A stretch of DNA of 64,000 bases from Paludibacteraceae bacterium (GTDB taxonomy: Bacteria; Bacteroidota; Bacteroidia; Bacteroidales; Paludibacteraceae): contig JAKSNZ010000003.1 of assembly GCA_024405855.1 (NCBI GenBank), positions 24,202 through 88,201 on the forward strand, in the 5' to 3' direction. Position numbers and translations under genes: made by a program. This document shows positions 44,092-51,919 of this stretch, piece by piece (within the stretch, counting starts at the first letter, position 1; every line of letters begins with the position of its first letter). The notes under the pieces are model-generated. The model searched no databases. It saw nothing but the letters and a program-made list of their open reading frames with translations, and had not been told where the DNA came from.

Positions 44092-45309
44092 ATGCAACCT
44101 CTTGCAGAAAGATTGAGACCAGCAAAACTTGAAGACTACATAGGTCAGAAACACCTTGTGGGAAACGGTGCCGTAATACGTAAAATGATAGAAAGCGGCT
44201 CCATACACTCCTTTATATTATGGGGGCCTCCAGGTGTAGGAAAAACCACCCTTGCAAAGATAGTTGCAGACGCCGCAGGGCGTAACTTTTACAGCCTTAG
44301 TGCCGTATCGTCAAGTGTAAAGGATGTAAGAGACGTTATTGAGCGTGCTGAAAAGAACCGTTTTTTTGACTCTCCTTCACCTATATTATTTATAGATGAA
44401 ATTCACCGATTCAGCAAATCACAGCAGGATTCACTTCTTGCGGCGGTTGAAAAAGGCATTGTGGTGTTGATAGGCGCCACCACTGAAAACCCGTCATTTG
44501 AAGTTATAACCCCGCTTCTTTCAAGATGTGCCGTTTATACTCTAAAACCGTTAGAAAAGGCTGATTTACTTGAGCTCGCAGAGCGTGCATTAAAAACGGA
44601 CAAGGTTTTTGAAGGCAAAACCGTTGACTTTAAGGAGACGGAGGCTCTTCTTCAATACTCCGGCGGCGATGCCCGCAAACTGCTTAACGCTCTTGAACTT
44701 ATAATCAGTGTTGACAAATCGGACCATATAGTCCTAACCAACGATATGGTATCGGAGCGTCTTCAGGAAAACCCTGCCATCTATGACAAGAACGGAGAAA
44801 TGCACTATGACATAATTTCCGCTTTTATCAAATCGGTTCGTGGTTCTGACCCCGATGCGGCAGTATATTGGCTTGCACGCATGATAGAGGGTGGCGAAGA
44901 CCCTAAATTCATTGCACGCCGACTGCTTATTCTTGCAAGTGAGGACATTGGCTTGGCAAATCCTAACGCACTGCTGCTTGCAAACACCTGTTTTGATGCA
45001 GTAAATAAGATAGGATGGCCTGAAAGCCGCATAATACTTTCTGAAACAACCATTTACCTTGCAAAATGTGCCAAAGACAACTCTGCATACATGGCTATAA
45101 ACAACGCACAGGAAGAAGTAAGAAAAAGCGGAAACCTTCCCGTTCCGCTTCACCTGCGCAACGCCCCCACAGCCCTTATGCGTGATATGGAGTATGCCAA
45201 AGGCTACAAATACCCTCATGATTTCCCAAACCATTGGGTTGAGCAACAGTACTTGCCTGATAAGATAAAAGACAAGGTCTTTTATCTTAGGGATATACTT
45301 GAAATTTAG
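44092..45309 (+). CDS. rarA: Replication-associated recombination protein A (MgsA/RarA)
   Basis: 405-aa AAA+ ATPase, clamp-loader relative: LRPAKLEDYIGQKHLVG, Walker A WGPPGVGKTTLA, Walker B LFIDEIHRF, sensor TTENPSF, and the C-terminal tetramerisation domain GLANPNALLLANTCFDAVNKIGWPE with AKGYKYPHDFPNHWVEQQYLP at the end. Acts at stalled replication forks. Its stop codon is contained in the first dyad of a 51-bp duplicated segment. Confidence 0.95.
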   Translation: MQPLAERLRPAKLEDYIGQKHLVGNGAVIRKMIESGSIHSFILWGPPGVGKTTLAKIVADAAGRNFYSLSAVSSSVKDVRDVIERAEKNRFFDSPSPILFIDEIHRFSKSQQDSLLAAVEKGIVVLIGATTENPSFEVITPLLSRCAVYTLKPLEKADLLELAERALKTDKVFEGKTVDFKETEALLQYSGGDARKLLNALELIISVDKSDHIVLTNDMVSERLQENPAIYDKNGEMHYDIISAFIKSVRGSDPDAAVYWLARMIEGGEDPKFIARRLLILASEDIGLANPNALLLANTCFDAVNKIGWPESRIILSETTIYLAKCAKDNSAYMAINNAQEEVRKSGNLPVPLHLRNAPTALMRDMEYAKGYKYPHDFPNHWVEQQYLPDKIKDKVFYLRDILEI

Positions 45310-45398
45310 TGCAATCTTGCACTAAATTCCGAAAATAAAACAACTACACTTGAAAAATAGTGCAATCTTGCACTAAATTCCGAAAATAAATTTGGAAA
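45297..45398. repeat. 51-bp tandem duplication with a 20-bp dyad per copy
   Basis: A 33-nt identical stretch starting at 45307 and 45358, preceded in each case by ACTTGAAA, with an interval of 51 bp. Each copy contains the inverted repeat around TTAGTGCAATCTTGCACTAA in the first (45306-45325) and ATAGTGCAATCTTGCACTAA in the second. Lacks a U-tract; sits between rarA and the DUF4143 ATPase promoter. Confidence 0.85.
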
Positions 45399-45422
45399 AT
45401 AAAAACCAAATCAATAAATTTG
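45391..45422 (+). promoter_or_regulatory. Promoter of the DUF4143-type ATPase
   Basis: TTTG (45391-45394), 20 nt, TAAATTTG (45415-45422), a perfect match. It begins at the edge of the second duplicated copy. Confidence 0.8.
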
Positions 45423-45440
45423 CAGAAAAATAATACAGAT

Positions 45441-46694
45441 ATGAATTACATTAAGAGAGATATTTATTTGGAGCGTTTAAAAGTCAGAATGCACAATGGT
45501 CTTATTAAAATAATCACCGGACCAAGACGTTCCGGCAAATCGTGGATTCTTAGTCATATATTTACAGACTATCTTCTAAATAGTGAAGGTGTAAAGGAAG
45601 AACAAATAATCTACATATCATTTGACATTGATGATGACAACAGCCAGACTGATATGCTTGACCCAACATCGCTGAAAGAATATCTATACTCTCACATAAC
45701 CAACAGTGAATTAAAGTATTATGTTATGCTTGATGAGGTTCAGGATGTTCCGAATTTTGAACGCATTGTAAATGGATTGGCGGCAAAGGAGAATGTAGAT
45801 GTATATGTAACAGGCAGCAATTCAAAGTTTCTTAGTTCTGACATAAACACCATATTCAGAGGGCGTGGCGATGAGATTCAAATATGGCCATTAACATTCA
45901 AAGAGTATGTTCAAGATAAAACCGAACCAATCTCTGAATTATGGAAACAATATTATACATTTGGCGGAATGCCCGGACTTACAACACTTAAAACAGCAGA
46001 ACAAAAAATAAATTATCTGAAAAGGCTTTGGGAAAAAACATACATAAGTGATGTTGTTGAAAGACATAAACTAAAGAGCCATACTCCAATAGAATCTCTG
46101 ACAGATGAGCTATGCTCCGCTATTGGGTCACTAACCAATCCAAACAAAATTAGCAACACCATTAAAAGTGTCCAAAACATATCAATAAGCAGTGACACTA
46201 TAGATTCATACCTTACATTCCTTACAGAATCATATCTGTTTGAAGGTGCAAAAAGGTACAATATAAAAGGAAAAAGATATTTTGAATCGATAAAAAAATA
46301 TTACTGCATTGATGTAGGACTTAGAAATGCACGTCTGAATTTCCGTCAACAGGAAATAAACCATATTATGGAAAACATAATATACATAGAACTACGATCA
46401 AGAGGGTATTCCGTTGATGTTGGCGTAGTTGAGATACGGGAGCAGCTTAACGGCAAACAGCAACAAAACCAATATGAGGTTGATTTCATAGCTTCAAACG
46501 GAATTGATAAAATTTATATTCAATCAGCATATCGGTTAGACACTGAAGAAAAAAAGCAACAGGAACTTCGCTCCCTACTTAAAATAGATGACAGTTTCAG
46601 AAAAATGGTTATTGTAGCAGATGACATAATGCCCTATACCGATGATAATGGAATCACCTATACAGGGCTTTTCAACTTTCTATTACAGGAATAA
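45441..46694 (+). CDS. AAA_14/DUF4143 ATPase (COG1373 type)
   Basis: Start at ATG 45441 (MNYIKRDIYLERLKVRM); the TTG at 45420 overlaps the -7 box. 417 aa. Walker A ITGPRRSGKSWILSHI, Walker B YVMLDEVQDV, sensor VYVTGSNSKFLSS, then a C-terminal DUF4143 region with the restriction-endonuclease-like residues YEVDFIASNG. Bacteroidota carry many such genes; the role is not established, though defence or toxin-related functions are often proposed. First gene of the accessory island. Confidence 0.88.
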   Translation: MNYIKRDIYLERLKVRMHNGLIKIITGPRRSGKSWILSHIFTDYLLNSEGVKEEQIIYISFDIDDDNSQTDMLDPTSLKEYLYSHITNSELKYYVMLDEVQDVPNFERIVNGLAAKENVDVYVTGSNSKFLSSDINTIFRGRGDEIQIWPLTFKEYVQDKTEPISELWKQYYTFGGMPGLTTLKTAEQKINYLKRLWEKTYISDVVERHKLKSHTPIESLTDELCSAIGSLTNPNKISNTIKSVQNISISSDTIDSYLTFLTESYLFEGAKRYNIKGKRYFESIKKYYCIDVGLRNARLNFRQQEINHIMENIIYIELRSRGYSVDVGVVEIREQLNGKQQQNQYEVDFIASNGIDKIYIQSAYRLDTEEKKQQELRSLLKIDDSFRKMVIVADDIMPYTDDNGITYTGLFNFLLQE

Positions 46695-46704
46695 CTTATT
46701 CTGA

Positions 46705-46863
46705 TGCCTTTCTTTTAAGTGCCCGAACTGCGGACAACAGTGTTCTCTTCTCCGTTTTCGGAAAAATAAAAACACAAAGAATCCTATATCATTAAATTAT
46801 AGTATTTGTGGATTCACACTTCAATTTGGGAACTACAAGGAGTGGTACAATTTCTGTAACTAA
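46705..46863 (+). pseudogene. Possible remnant of a zinc-ribbon protein
   Basis: A 52-codon frame bounded by TGA (46702-46704) and TAA (46861-46863) reads FKCPNCGQQCSLLRFRKN and, later, SICGFTLQFGNYKEWYNFC. The CxxC pairs and the aromatic-rich end look coding, but there is no usable start codon and no promoter. Together with the RNA region after it, this fills the 347-bp gap before the Abi-like gene. Confidence 0.4.
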
Positions 46864-46904
46864 AAGTTAAATTTTTGAACCTCAGATATTTACATAAAAT
46901 TTTA

Positions 46905-46936
46905 TTTGCAAAGGTCCGTCTTTTATTGTAACTTTG
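46905..46936 (+). promoter_or_regulatory. Promoter of the leader RNA/Abi gene
   Basis: TTTG (46905-46908), 20 nt, TAACTTTG (46929-46936): perfect consensus with ideal spacing. Predicted transcript start near 46942, about 100 nt before the toxin-like gene. Confidence 0.8.
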
Positions 46937-46942
46937 CAAGAA

Positions 46943-47021
46943 GAAAAAACGAAACCCGATAGTTTGACTTTTTTGTCAGGGACTACCGGGGATACCACGC
47001 AAAGGTAAAAACATTTTTTTA
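46943..47021 (+). ncRNA. Structured leader RNA, candidate abiF-type RNA
   Basis: Hairpin 1: CCCG (46955-46958)/CGGG (46987-46990), TAGT (46960-46963)/ACTA (46982-46985), TGAC (46965-46968)/GTCA (46975-46978), T6 loop. Hairpin 2: TACC (46993-46996)/GGTA (47004-47007), followed by a T-run (47014-47020) that could end a short transcript. The abiF RNA motif, described from comparative genomics, is found upstream of Abi_2-type genes; identity with that motif has not been tested here. Confidence 0.6.
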
Positions 47022-47041
47022 TTTTTCAAAATTATTTAATA

Positions 47042-47725
47042 ATGAATTTTACAAATTTTGAGAAAATCCTCTCCAAGGATAGATTACAAAGATATTTAAT
47101 TGCAAGCAATTATAATACCAAATCCGCTCTTACACTTTATAGAAACAATTTAAGAATTTCTCAAGAAATGTTTACAATAATCAGTTGTTTTGAAGTGGCA
47201 CTAAGAAATGCAATAGACAGTGTCTTATCTAAACAACTAGGTCCAGAATGGCTTAAAGACTCCATCAAATCCGGAGGTATATTTGATGACATAAGATTCA
47301 AAGAAACAAAATGTAAAATAAATAAAGCCTATGTGGAGCTATGCACAAATAATATGTACAGTCATTCAAAATTATTGGCATCATTAGATTTTGGCAGTTG
47401 GAAATATATGTTTGCTAAAGGACAATACAAAGCAACCGGAAAATGTTTATTAAAAATATTTCCTAAAAAACCAAAATCAACCATTACATTTCAGTATAAC
47501 AACACATACATTTTTAACGAATTAGACAAGGTAAACAATCTAAGAAACAGAATTGCTCACCATGAACCAATTTGTTTCACTCACAAATCCACTCATATTG
47601 ATACAAGTTATATCACAAATGAATACAACAAAATAATCACACTATTTAAGTGGATGGGGATAGACAATAAATCTCTTTTATATGGGCTGGATCATATATT
47701 CAAATTGTGTAATACTATGATATGA
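47042..47725 (+). CDS. Abi_2-family HEPN protein (abortive infection/toxin-like)
   Basis: 227 aa. N-terminal RLQRYLIASNYNTKSALTLYRNNLRISQEMFTIISCFEVALRNAID is the common Abi-like (PF07751-type) start with a conserved LRN at 54-56; the C-terminal NLRNRIAHHEPICFTHK carries the HEPN RNase motif R-x4-H (Arg168, His173). No membrane segment. It follows a promoter and structured RNA immediately, the arrangement of AbiF-type RNA-toxin modules related to the origin of Cas13. AT-rich, A-heavy codons unlike the metabolic neighbours suggest transfer. Ends 8 bp from the convergent fabD. Confidence 0.85.
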   Translation: MNFTNFEKILSKDRLQRYLIASNYNTKSALTLYRNNLRISQEMFTIISCFEVALRNAIDSVLSKQLGPEWLKDSIKSGGIFDDIRFKETKCKINKAYVELCTNNMYSHSKLLASLDFGSWKYMFAKGQYKATGKCLLKIFPKKPKSTITFQYNNTYIFNELDKVNNLRNRIAHHEPICFTHKSTHIDTSYITNEYNKIITLFKWMGIDNKSLLYGLDHIFKLCNTMI

Positions 47726-47733
47726 ACATATTT

Positions 47734-48636
47734 TTATTCCGGTTTAACCTCTCCAACACTGAAGAGTTCAACTTCTACGGATTGGGCTTTGGAGATTTTC
47801 TTTACAAGACCTTTCAGGACTGTACCGGGACCAACTTCTGTAAATGAGGTGGCACCGTCAGCAATCATTGACTGAACGCATTGTGTCCAACGCACAGGCG
47901 ATGTAAGCTGCTTTACAAGATTGCTCTTTATAATGGCGGCATCTGTTTCAGCCTTAGCGGTAACATTCTGATATATAGGACAAATAGGCTTGTTAAACGG
48001 AGTAGCCTCTATGGCGGCGGCAAGTTCTATTTTTGCAGGCTCCATAAGCGGAGAATGGAACGCTCCGCCAACTGCAAGTTTCAATGCACGTTTTGCACCT
48101 GCCTGCTCAAACATAGGAATGGCGGCATCAATAGCCTCCACACTACCCGATACAACCAACTGACCAGGACAGTTATAATTGGCAGGAACTATTACACCAT
48201 TCACCTTTTTACATATATCCTCTACCACAGAATCTTCAAGACCAAGAACGGCTGCCATAGTTGAAGGCTGCTTTTCACAAGCCTTCTGCATAGCCATAGC
48301 ACGCTTGCTTACAAGTTTAAGACCATCTTCAAAACTGAGCGCACCTGCTGCAACAAGGGCAGAAAACTCCCCAAGTGAGTGTCCTGCTGTCATATCGGGG
48401 CAGAAACCGTCAATAGTCTTTGCATATATTACAGAGTGCAGAAAAACGGCAGGTTGAGTAACCTTTGTCTGACGCAAATCATCATCAGAACCGTCAAACA
48501 TTATATCTGTAATGGAGAAACCTAATATATCGTTAGCCTTGTCAAACAGAGACTTAGCCACTGAAGATGAGTTGTACAACTCTTTACCCATACCAGGAAA
48601 TTGGGCACCTTGCCCCGGAAATACATACGCTTTCAT
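47734..48636 (-). CDS. fabD: Malonyl-CoA:ACP transacylase
   Basis: Start at ATG 48636 (MKAYVFPGQGAQFPGMGKEL) since the longer frame lies inside the promoter. 300 aa. Catalytic block TAGHSLGEFSALVAAGAL (Ser in GHSLG), Arg motif SKRAMAMQKAC and VGGAFHSPLMEPA with the catalytic His. Moves malonyl from CoA to ACP in fatty-acid synthesis. Divergent from dapL, with interleaved promoters. Confidence 0.96.
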   Translation of the reverse strand: MKAYVFPGQGAQFPGMGKELYNSSSVAKSLFDKANDILGFSITDIMFDGSDDDLRQTKVTQPAVFLHSVIYAKTIDGFCPDMTAGHSLGEFSALVAAGALSFEDGLKLVSKRAMAMQKACEKQPSTMAAVLGLEDSVVEDICKKVNGVIVPANYNCPGQLVVSGSVEAIDAAIPMFEQAGAKRALKLAVGGAFHSPLMEPAKIELAAAIEATPFNKPICPIYQNVTAKAETDAAIIKSNLVKQLTSPVRWTQCVQSMIADGATSFTEVGPGTVLKGLVKKISKAQSVEVELFSVGEVKPE

Positions 48637-48650
48637 AATAAAAGTAATTT

Positions 48651-48682
48651 TTTGCAAATTTATTAAAAATTAAGTATTTTTG
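48651..48682 (+). promoter_or_regulatory. dapL promoter
   Basis: TTTG (48651-48654), 20 nt, TATTTTTG (48675-48682). The ATG follows 7 bp after the -7 box, so the transcript would be almost leaderless. Confidence 0.75.
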
Positions 48683-48686
48683 CAAA
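48655..48686 (-). promoter_or_regulatory. fabD promoter
   Basis: Minus strand TTTG (48683-48686), 20 nt, TAAATTTG (48655-48662); fully overlapped by the dapL promoter on the other strand. Confidence 0.75.
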
Positions 48687-48688
48687 TT

Positions 48689-49924
48689 ATGGCACTTGTC
48701 AATGAAAATTATTTGAAACTGCCTGAGTATTATGTGTTCAATGAAATTGAACAGAAGATTAATGCTCACAAAGTAATTCACCCTAATGCAAACATTATAC
48801 GCTTGGGGCAAGGTGATGTTTCACGTCCTCTACCCGATGCCGTAATTAAGGCTATGCAGGATGCCGTTCAGGAACTCTCTGATGTAAAGACTTTCCGTGG
48901 ATATGGTCCTGAGGTTGGCTACAAGTTTTTGATTGACAAGATTATAAAATATGACTACGCATCAAGAGGTGTGTCTCTTGACCCCGATGAGGTGTTTATA
49001 GGTGACGGTTCAAAGAGCGATGTGGGTAATATAGGACATATATTTGGTAGGGATAATATAATTGCCATTACAGACCCTGTATACCCTGTTTATGAGAATG
49101 CCGCCATTATGGGTGGACGCTCCGGTTACATTACTGAAGACGCCATTTGGAGTAACATTGTTTATATTCCTTGTACTGAGGCAAACGGATGGGTTCCTCA
49201 ACTTCCAAAAGAGAAAGTTGATATAATATATCTGTGTTACCCAAACAACCCTACAGGCATTGCACTTACAAAAGAGCAGCTGAAGATTTGGGTTGATTAC
49301 GCCCTTGAGAATAAGGCTATTATAATCTACGATGGAGCGTATGCAGCCTATATCAGAGAAGATAACATACCCCACTCCATTTATGAAATAAAAGGTGCAA
49401 AGAAATGTGCCATAGAGATTCGCAGTTTTTCAAAGACGGCAGGATTCACAGGCTTGAGATGCTCATACAGTATTGTGCCTAAAGAAATTATAGGCTACAC
49501 AATGTATGGTGAATGTTTGAGGGTTAACCAACTGTGGAACAGGCGAATAACCACATACTACAACGGTACGTCATACGTGGTGCAGCGTGGTGCTGAAGCC
49601 ATATACTCAAAAGAGGGGCAAATCCAATACAAGGAGATTATTGACTACTATCTTGAAAATTCAAAAATAATAAGAGATGAACTGAGTGCACTTGGACTTG
49701 ATGTCTACGGAGGCATAAACTCTCCTAATGTTTGGATTAAGACACCATACAAGATGAACTCATGGCGTTTCTTTGAGCAACTTCTCTACGATGCGGCAGT
49801 GGTCTGCATACCAGGAGACGGATTCGGACACAAAGGTGAAGGATTTTTCCGTTTTACTGGGTTCAATAGCCGTGAAAACACAGAGGAGGCTATGAGACGG
49901 TTCCGCAAATGGATGGGACAATGA
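48689..49924 (+). CDS. dapL: LL-diaminopimelate aminotransferase
   Basis: Start at ATG 48689; a TTG nine bases earlier overlaps the -7 box and is not favoured. 411 aa, PLP fold type I: LGQGDVSRPLP, FIGDGSKSDVGNIGHIFG, YLCYPNNPTG and the PLP-lysine SFSKTAGFTGLRCSY. Converts tetrahydrodipicolinate to LL-diaminopimelate in one step, the DapL route for lysine and peptidoglycan. Confidence 0.96.
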   Translation: MALVNENYLKLPEYYVFNEIEQKINAHKVIHPNANIIRLGQGDVSRPLPDAVIKAMQDAVQELSDVKTFRGYGPEVGYKFLIDKIIKYDYASRGVSLDPDEVFIGDGSKSDVGNIGHIFGRDNIIAITDPVYPVYENAAIMGGRSGYITEDAIWSNIVYIPCTEANGWVPQLPKEKVDIIYLCYPNNPTGIALTKEQLKIWVDYALENKAIIIYDGAYAAYIREDNIPHSIYEIKGAKKCAIEIRSFSKTAGFTGLRCSYSIVPKEIIGYTMYGECLRVNQLWNRRITTYYNGTSYVVQRGAEAIYSKEGQIQYKEIIDYYLENSKIIRDELSALGLDVYGGINSPNVWIKTPYKMNSWRFFEQLLYDAAVVCIPGDGFGHKGEGFFRFTGFNSRENTEEAMRRFRKWMGQ

Positions 49925-49933
49925 CAAAAAAAA

Positions 49934-49960
49934 CGGGAACTTCCACAACAGAGGTTCCCG
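49934..49960. terminator. Bidirectional terminator
   Basis: CGGGAACTTC pairs with GAGGTTCCCG (one G-T pair) between dapL and the convergent HTH gene; T-runs on both sides. Confidence 0.88.
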
Positions 49961-49983
49961 CTTTTAATTCCAAACAAACTTAA

Positions 49984-50247
49984 TTAAAGTTTCAAAAGTC
50001 CTTCAAAGCAAAGGATTTCAAGTGCCGCATCCAAAATTTTGGTGTCATCAAAAACAACCATACCTCCGTCAGGACCTGCCTCAAGGTGTATACCGCAAGC
50101 ATCGCCGTTGTCATACTTTTGAGCGCCAAAATAGTTTCTAACTGTATCGGCAGAAATGCCAAGTTCACTTGCAATTGTCTGCATACTGCCATCTGGCAAA
50201 GCATCTTTAATTGCTCTCAACTGATTGAATGTTATTTGCTTAATCAT
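49984..50247 (-). CDS. Small helix-turn-helix DNA-binding protein
   Basis: 87 aa: an HTH in MQTIASELGISADTVRNYFGAQ followed by a C-terminal beta/alpha part ACGIHLEAGPDGGMVVFDDTKILDAALEIL. Typical of short Bacteroidota DNA-binding proteins of unknown target. A -7-like TAACTTTA sits at 50286-50293 on the minus strand. Confidence 0.8.
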   Translation of the reverse strand: MIKQITFNQLRAIKDALPDGSMQTIASELGISADTVRNYFGAQKYDNGDACGIHLEAGPDGGMVVFDDTKILDAALEILCFEGLLKL

Positions 50248-50343
50248 AACTGTAATAATGATTTGTTAGTAATTGTCTTGTGGTATAAAGTTAGTAATAA
50301 TTTTCCATTCATGCAAGAAAACGGAGCATTATTTTTCAAAAAT

Positions 50344-51078
50344 TTAACAAGAAAACATGTTACTTGCTGAAAATATGGATATTACAAATAGTGTAACAAA
50401 GAATGTCCAAAAGAACGGAACAAGGTCTGATGTAGGAAAATCCACATTGGCACGACTGTTGTTCTTATGCCTGCTGTACCTGAAATGCGGCATATAAGCA
50501 AGAAACACCTTTGAATATAGCAGGAAGCACAACCAAGCAAAAAGCATTCCAAACAACGCACCACATATAATATCACCCAAATAATGCACTCCAAGATACA
50601 TTCTTGAATAACAGTTCAGCAAAGCCCACAACCAAATGACACAACCAAAAATCCTGTTCTTAAACAGCAGTGTTGTAAACATTGCAAGCCCCACAGTATT
50701 GGCTGCATGCGATGACATAAAACCATACAAATCACACTTGAACCCACATACAGTATGTACCATTGAACCTATTACAGGGTCCTGACAAGGTCTGAATCTA
50801 TGGAATAACGGCTTGCATAAACCTGAAGCAAACTGGTCACAAAGCAAAATAGTAAGGACAATGCCAATTGCAATAAACAGGGTTTCCCTTTGCTTGTCCT
50901 TTATTATTGCATATATCATTGCAATGTAAATAGGTATCCAAATCCACTTATCTGACACCCAAAACATAAACTTGTCAAAAAACGGACAATGAGCTGAATT
51001 AACTGAGAGCAGTATAGATTGGTCAATCTGCTCCAACGTATTAAGTATTGAATATAACATGTCCAACACTGTTTCCAT
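50344..51078 (-). CDS. PAP2-family membrane phosphatase
   Basis: 244 aa with six hydrophobic helices. PAP2 motifs: KPLFHRFRPCQDP (KxxxxxxRP), GFMSSHAANTVGLA (PSGH-type with SSH) and SRMYLGVHYLGDIICG (SRxxxxxHxxxD). Likely dephosphorylates a lipid pyrophosphate such as undecaprenyl diphosphate or a phospholipid-like substrate. Starts 2 bp after the batE stop, at the end of the Bat operon. Confidence 0.9.
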   Translation of the reverse strand: METVLDMLYSILNTLEQIDQSILLSVNSAHCPFFDKFMFWVSDKWIWIPIYIAMIYAIIKDKQRETLFIAIGIVLTILLCDQFASGLCKPLFHRFRPCQDPVIGSMVHTVCGFKCDLYGFMSSHAANTVGLAMFTTLLFKNRIFGCVIWLWALLNCYSRMYLGVHYLGDIICGALFGMLFAWLCFLLYSKVFLAYMPHFRYSRHKNNSRANVDFPTSDLVPFFWTFFVTLFVISIFSASNMFSC

Positions 51079-51080
51079 AA

Positions 51081-51827
51081 TTATATTATCTCAATTGAAT
51101 TAACGTCTATCCACCCTTTATTTCCGTCTTCTGTTGAAATTTCAACCCATGAGCCAACATATTCATTAATTCTTACCTTAGTTCCTTCATGGAGAATGAA
51201 AAGGTCTGTTCCGCTGGTATCGGGAGTGCTTTTAATGGTAACGGTTGGGGCAAAAACTATTGCGTATGAATTGTCCTCTTGTATCTTGTTCTGCTGATAT
51301 GCCAAAATATATGTAACAAGAGCAAATACAAACGATACCACCGATACTGCAAACGCAGTTTTTCTTAGTGCAACTCTGCGAGAGAAAATATAGCCGAGCA
51401 GAGCGGCAATAAATAAAGCAAACAAACCAATGGAAGCATACGCCCAAGTGTCATCTGACGCAATATTGCGTATATCAGCCCACCAACGGTCCATGAACAT
51501 AACCTCAGGAGCGTCAATCTTATCAACTGTCCTCTCCTTTGCAAATTCAAGATTATGACGAGTGTCCGCATCGGTAGGGTCAAGTTTTAAGGCTCTTTCA
51601 TAATTTATTATAGCCTTTGTGTTCTGTCCAGCCCTGAAATATGAATTTCCCAAATTATAATATAGCGTTGCACTCTCACTACCCGATGCCAAAATAGCCT
51701 CATACTCATTTATTGCAAGTTCATACTCACCTTGTGCATATAACTCGGCTGCCTTCTCCATACTTGCACCAAACAGTGTAAGCGGAGCAGAAATGGAAAT
51801 CAGTAATATTGTTATGTGTTTATTCAT
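51081..51827 (-). CDS. batE: BatE: TPR and SH3-like membrane protein
   Basis: 248 aa. Signal peptide ITILLISISAPLTLFGA, then TPR repeats (AAELYAQGEYELAINEYEAIL; ATLYYNLGNSYFRAGQNTKAIINYERALKLDPTDADTRHNLEFAK), two membrane helices about residues 130-180, and a C-terminal bacterial SH3-like domain (PTVTIKSTPDTSGTDLFILHEGTKVRI). Standard end of the Bacteroidota bat operon. Confidence 0.88.
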   Translation of the reverse strand: MNKHITILLISISAPLTLFGASMEKAAELYAQGEYELAINEYEAILASGSESATLYYNLGNSYFRAGQNTKAIINYERALKLDPTDADTRHNLEFAKERTVDKIDAPEVMFMDRWWADIRNIASDDTWAYASIGLFALFIAALLGYIFSRRVALRKTAFAVSVVSFVFALVTYILAYQQNKIQEDNSYAIVFAPTVTIKSTPDTSGTDLFILHEGTKVRINEYVGSWVEISTEDGNKGWIDVNSIEII

Positions 51828-51837
51828 ATTTTTATTG

Positions 51838-51916
51838 TTTAATCGGTTAACTGGTTAATCGGTTAATCGACATGTATAATTTCGGTTTACCGATTCACCG
51901 ATTCCACGATTCACCA
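51838..51916. repeat. GGTTAATC/GATTCACC short-unit array 3
   Basis: Left arm TTAATCGGTTAACTGGTTAA, right arm ACCGATTCACCGATTCC, inverted halves separated by GACATGTATAATTT, between batE and batD. Unit family of the array at 6688. Confidence 0.8.
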
Positions 51917-51919
51917 TTA

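Noticed and set aside
45306..45325. Dyad after rarA as intrinsic terminator
   Set aside because: No T-run follows either copy.
45441..46694. The DUF4143 ATPase as a transposition protein (IstB-like)
   Set aside because: No partner transposase, no terminal repeats of IS type; the C-terminal YEVDFI region fits DUF4143.
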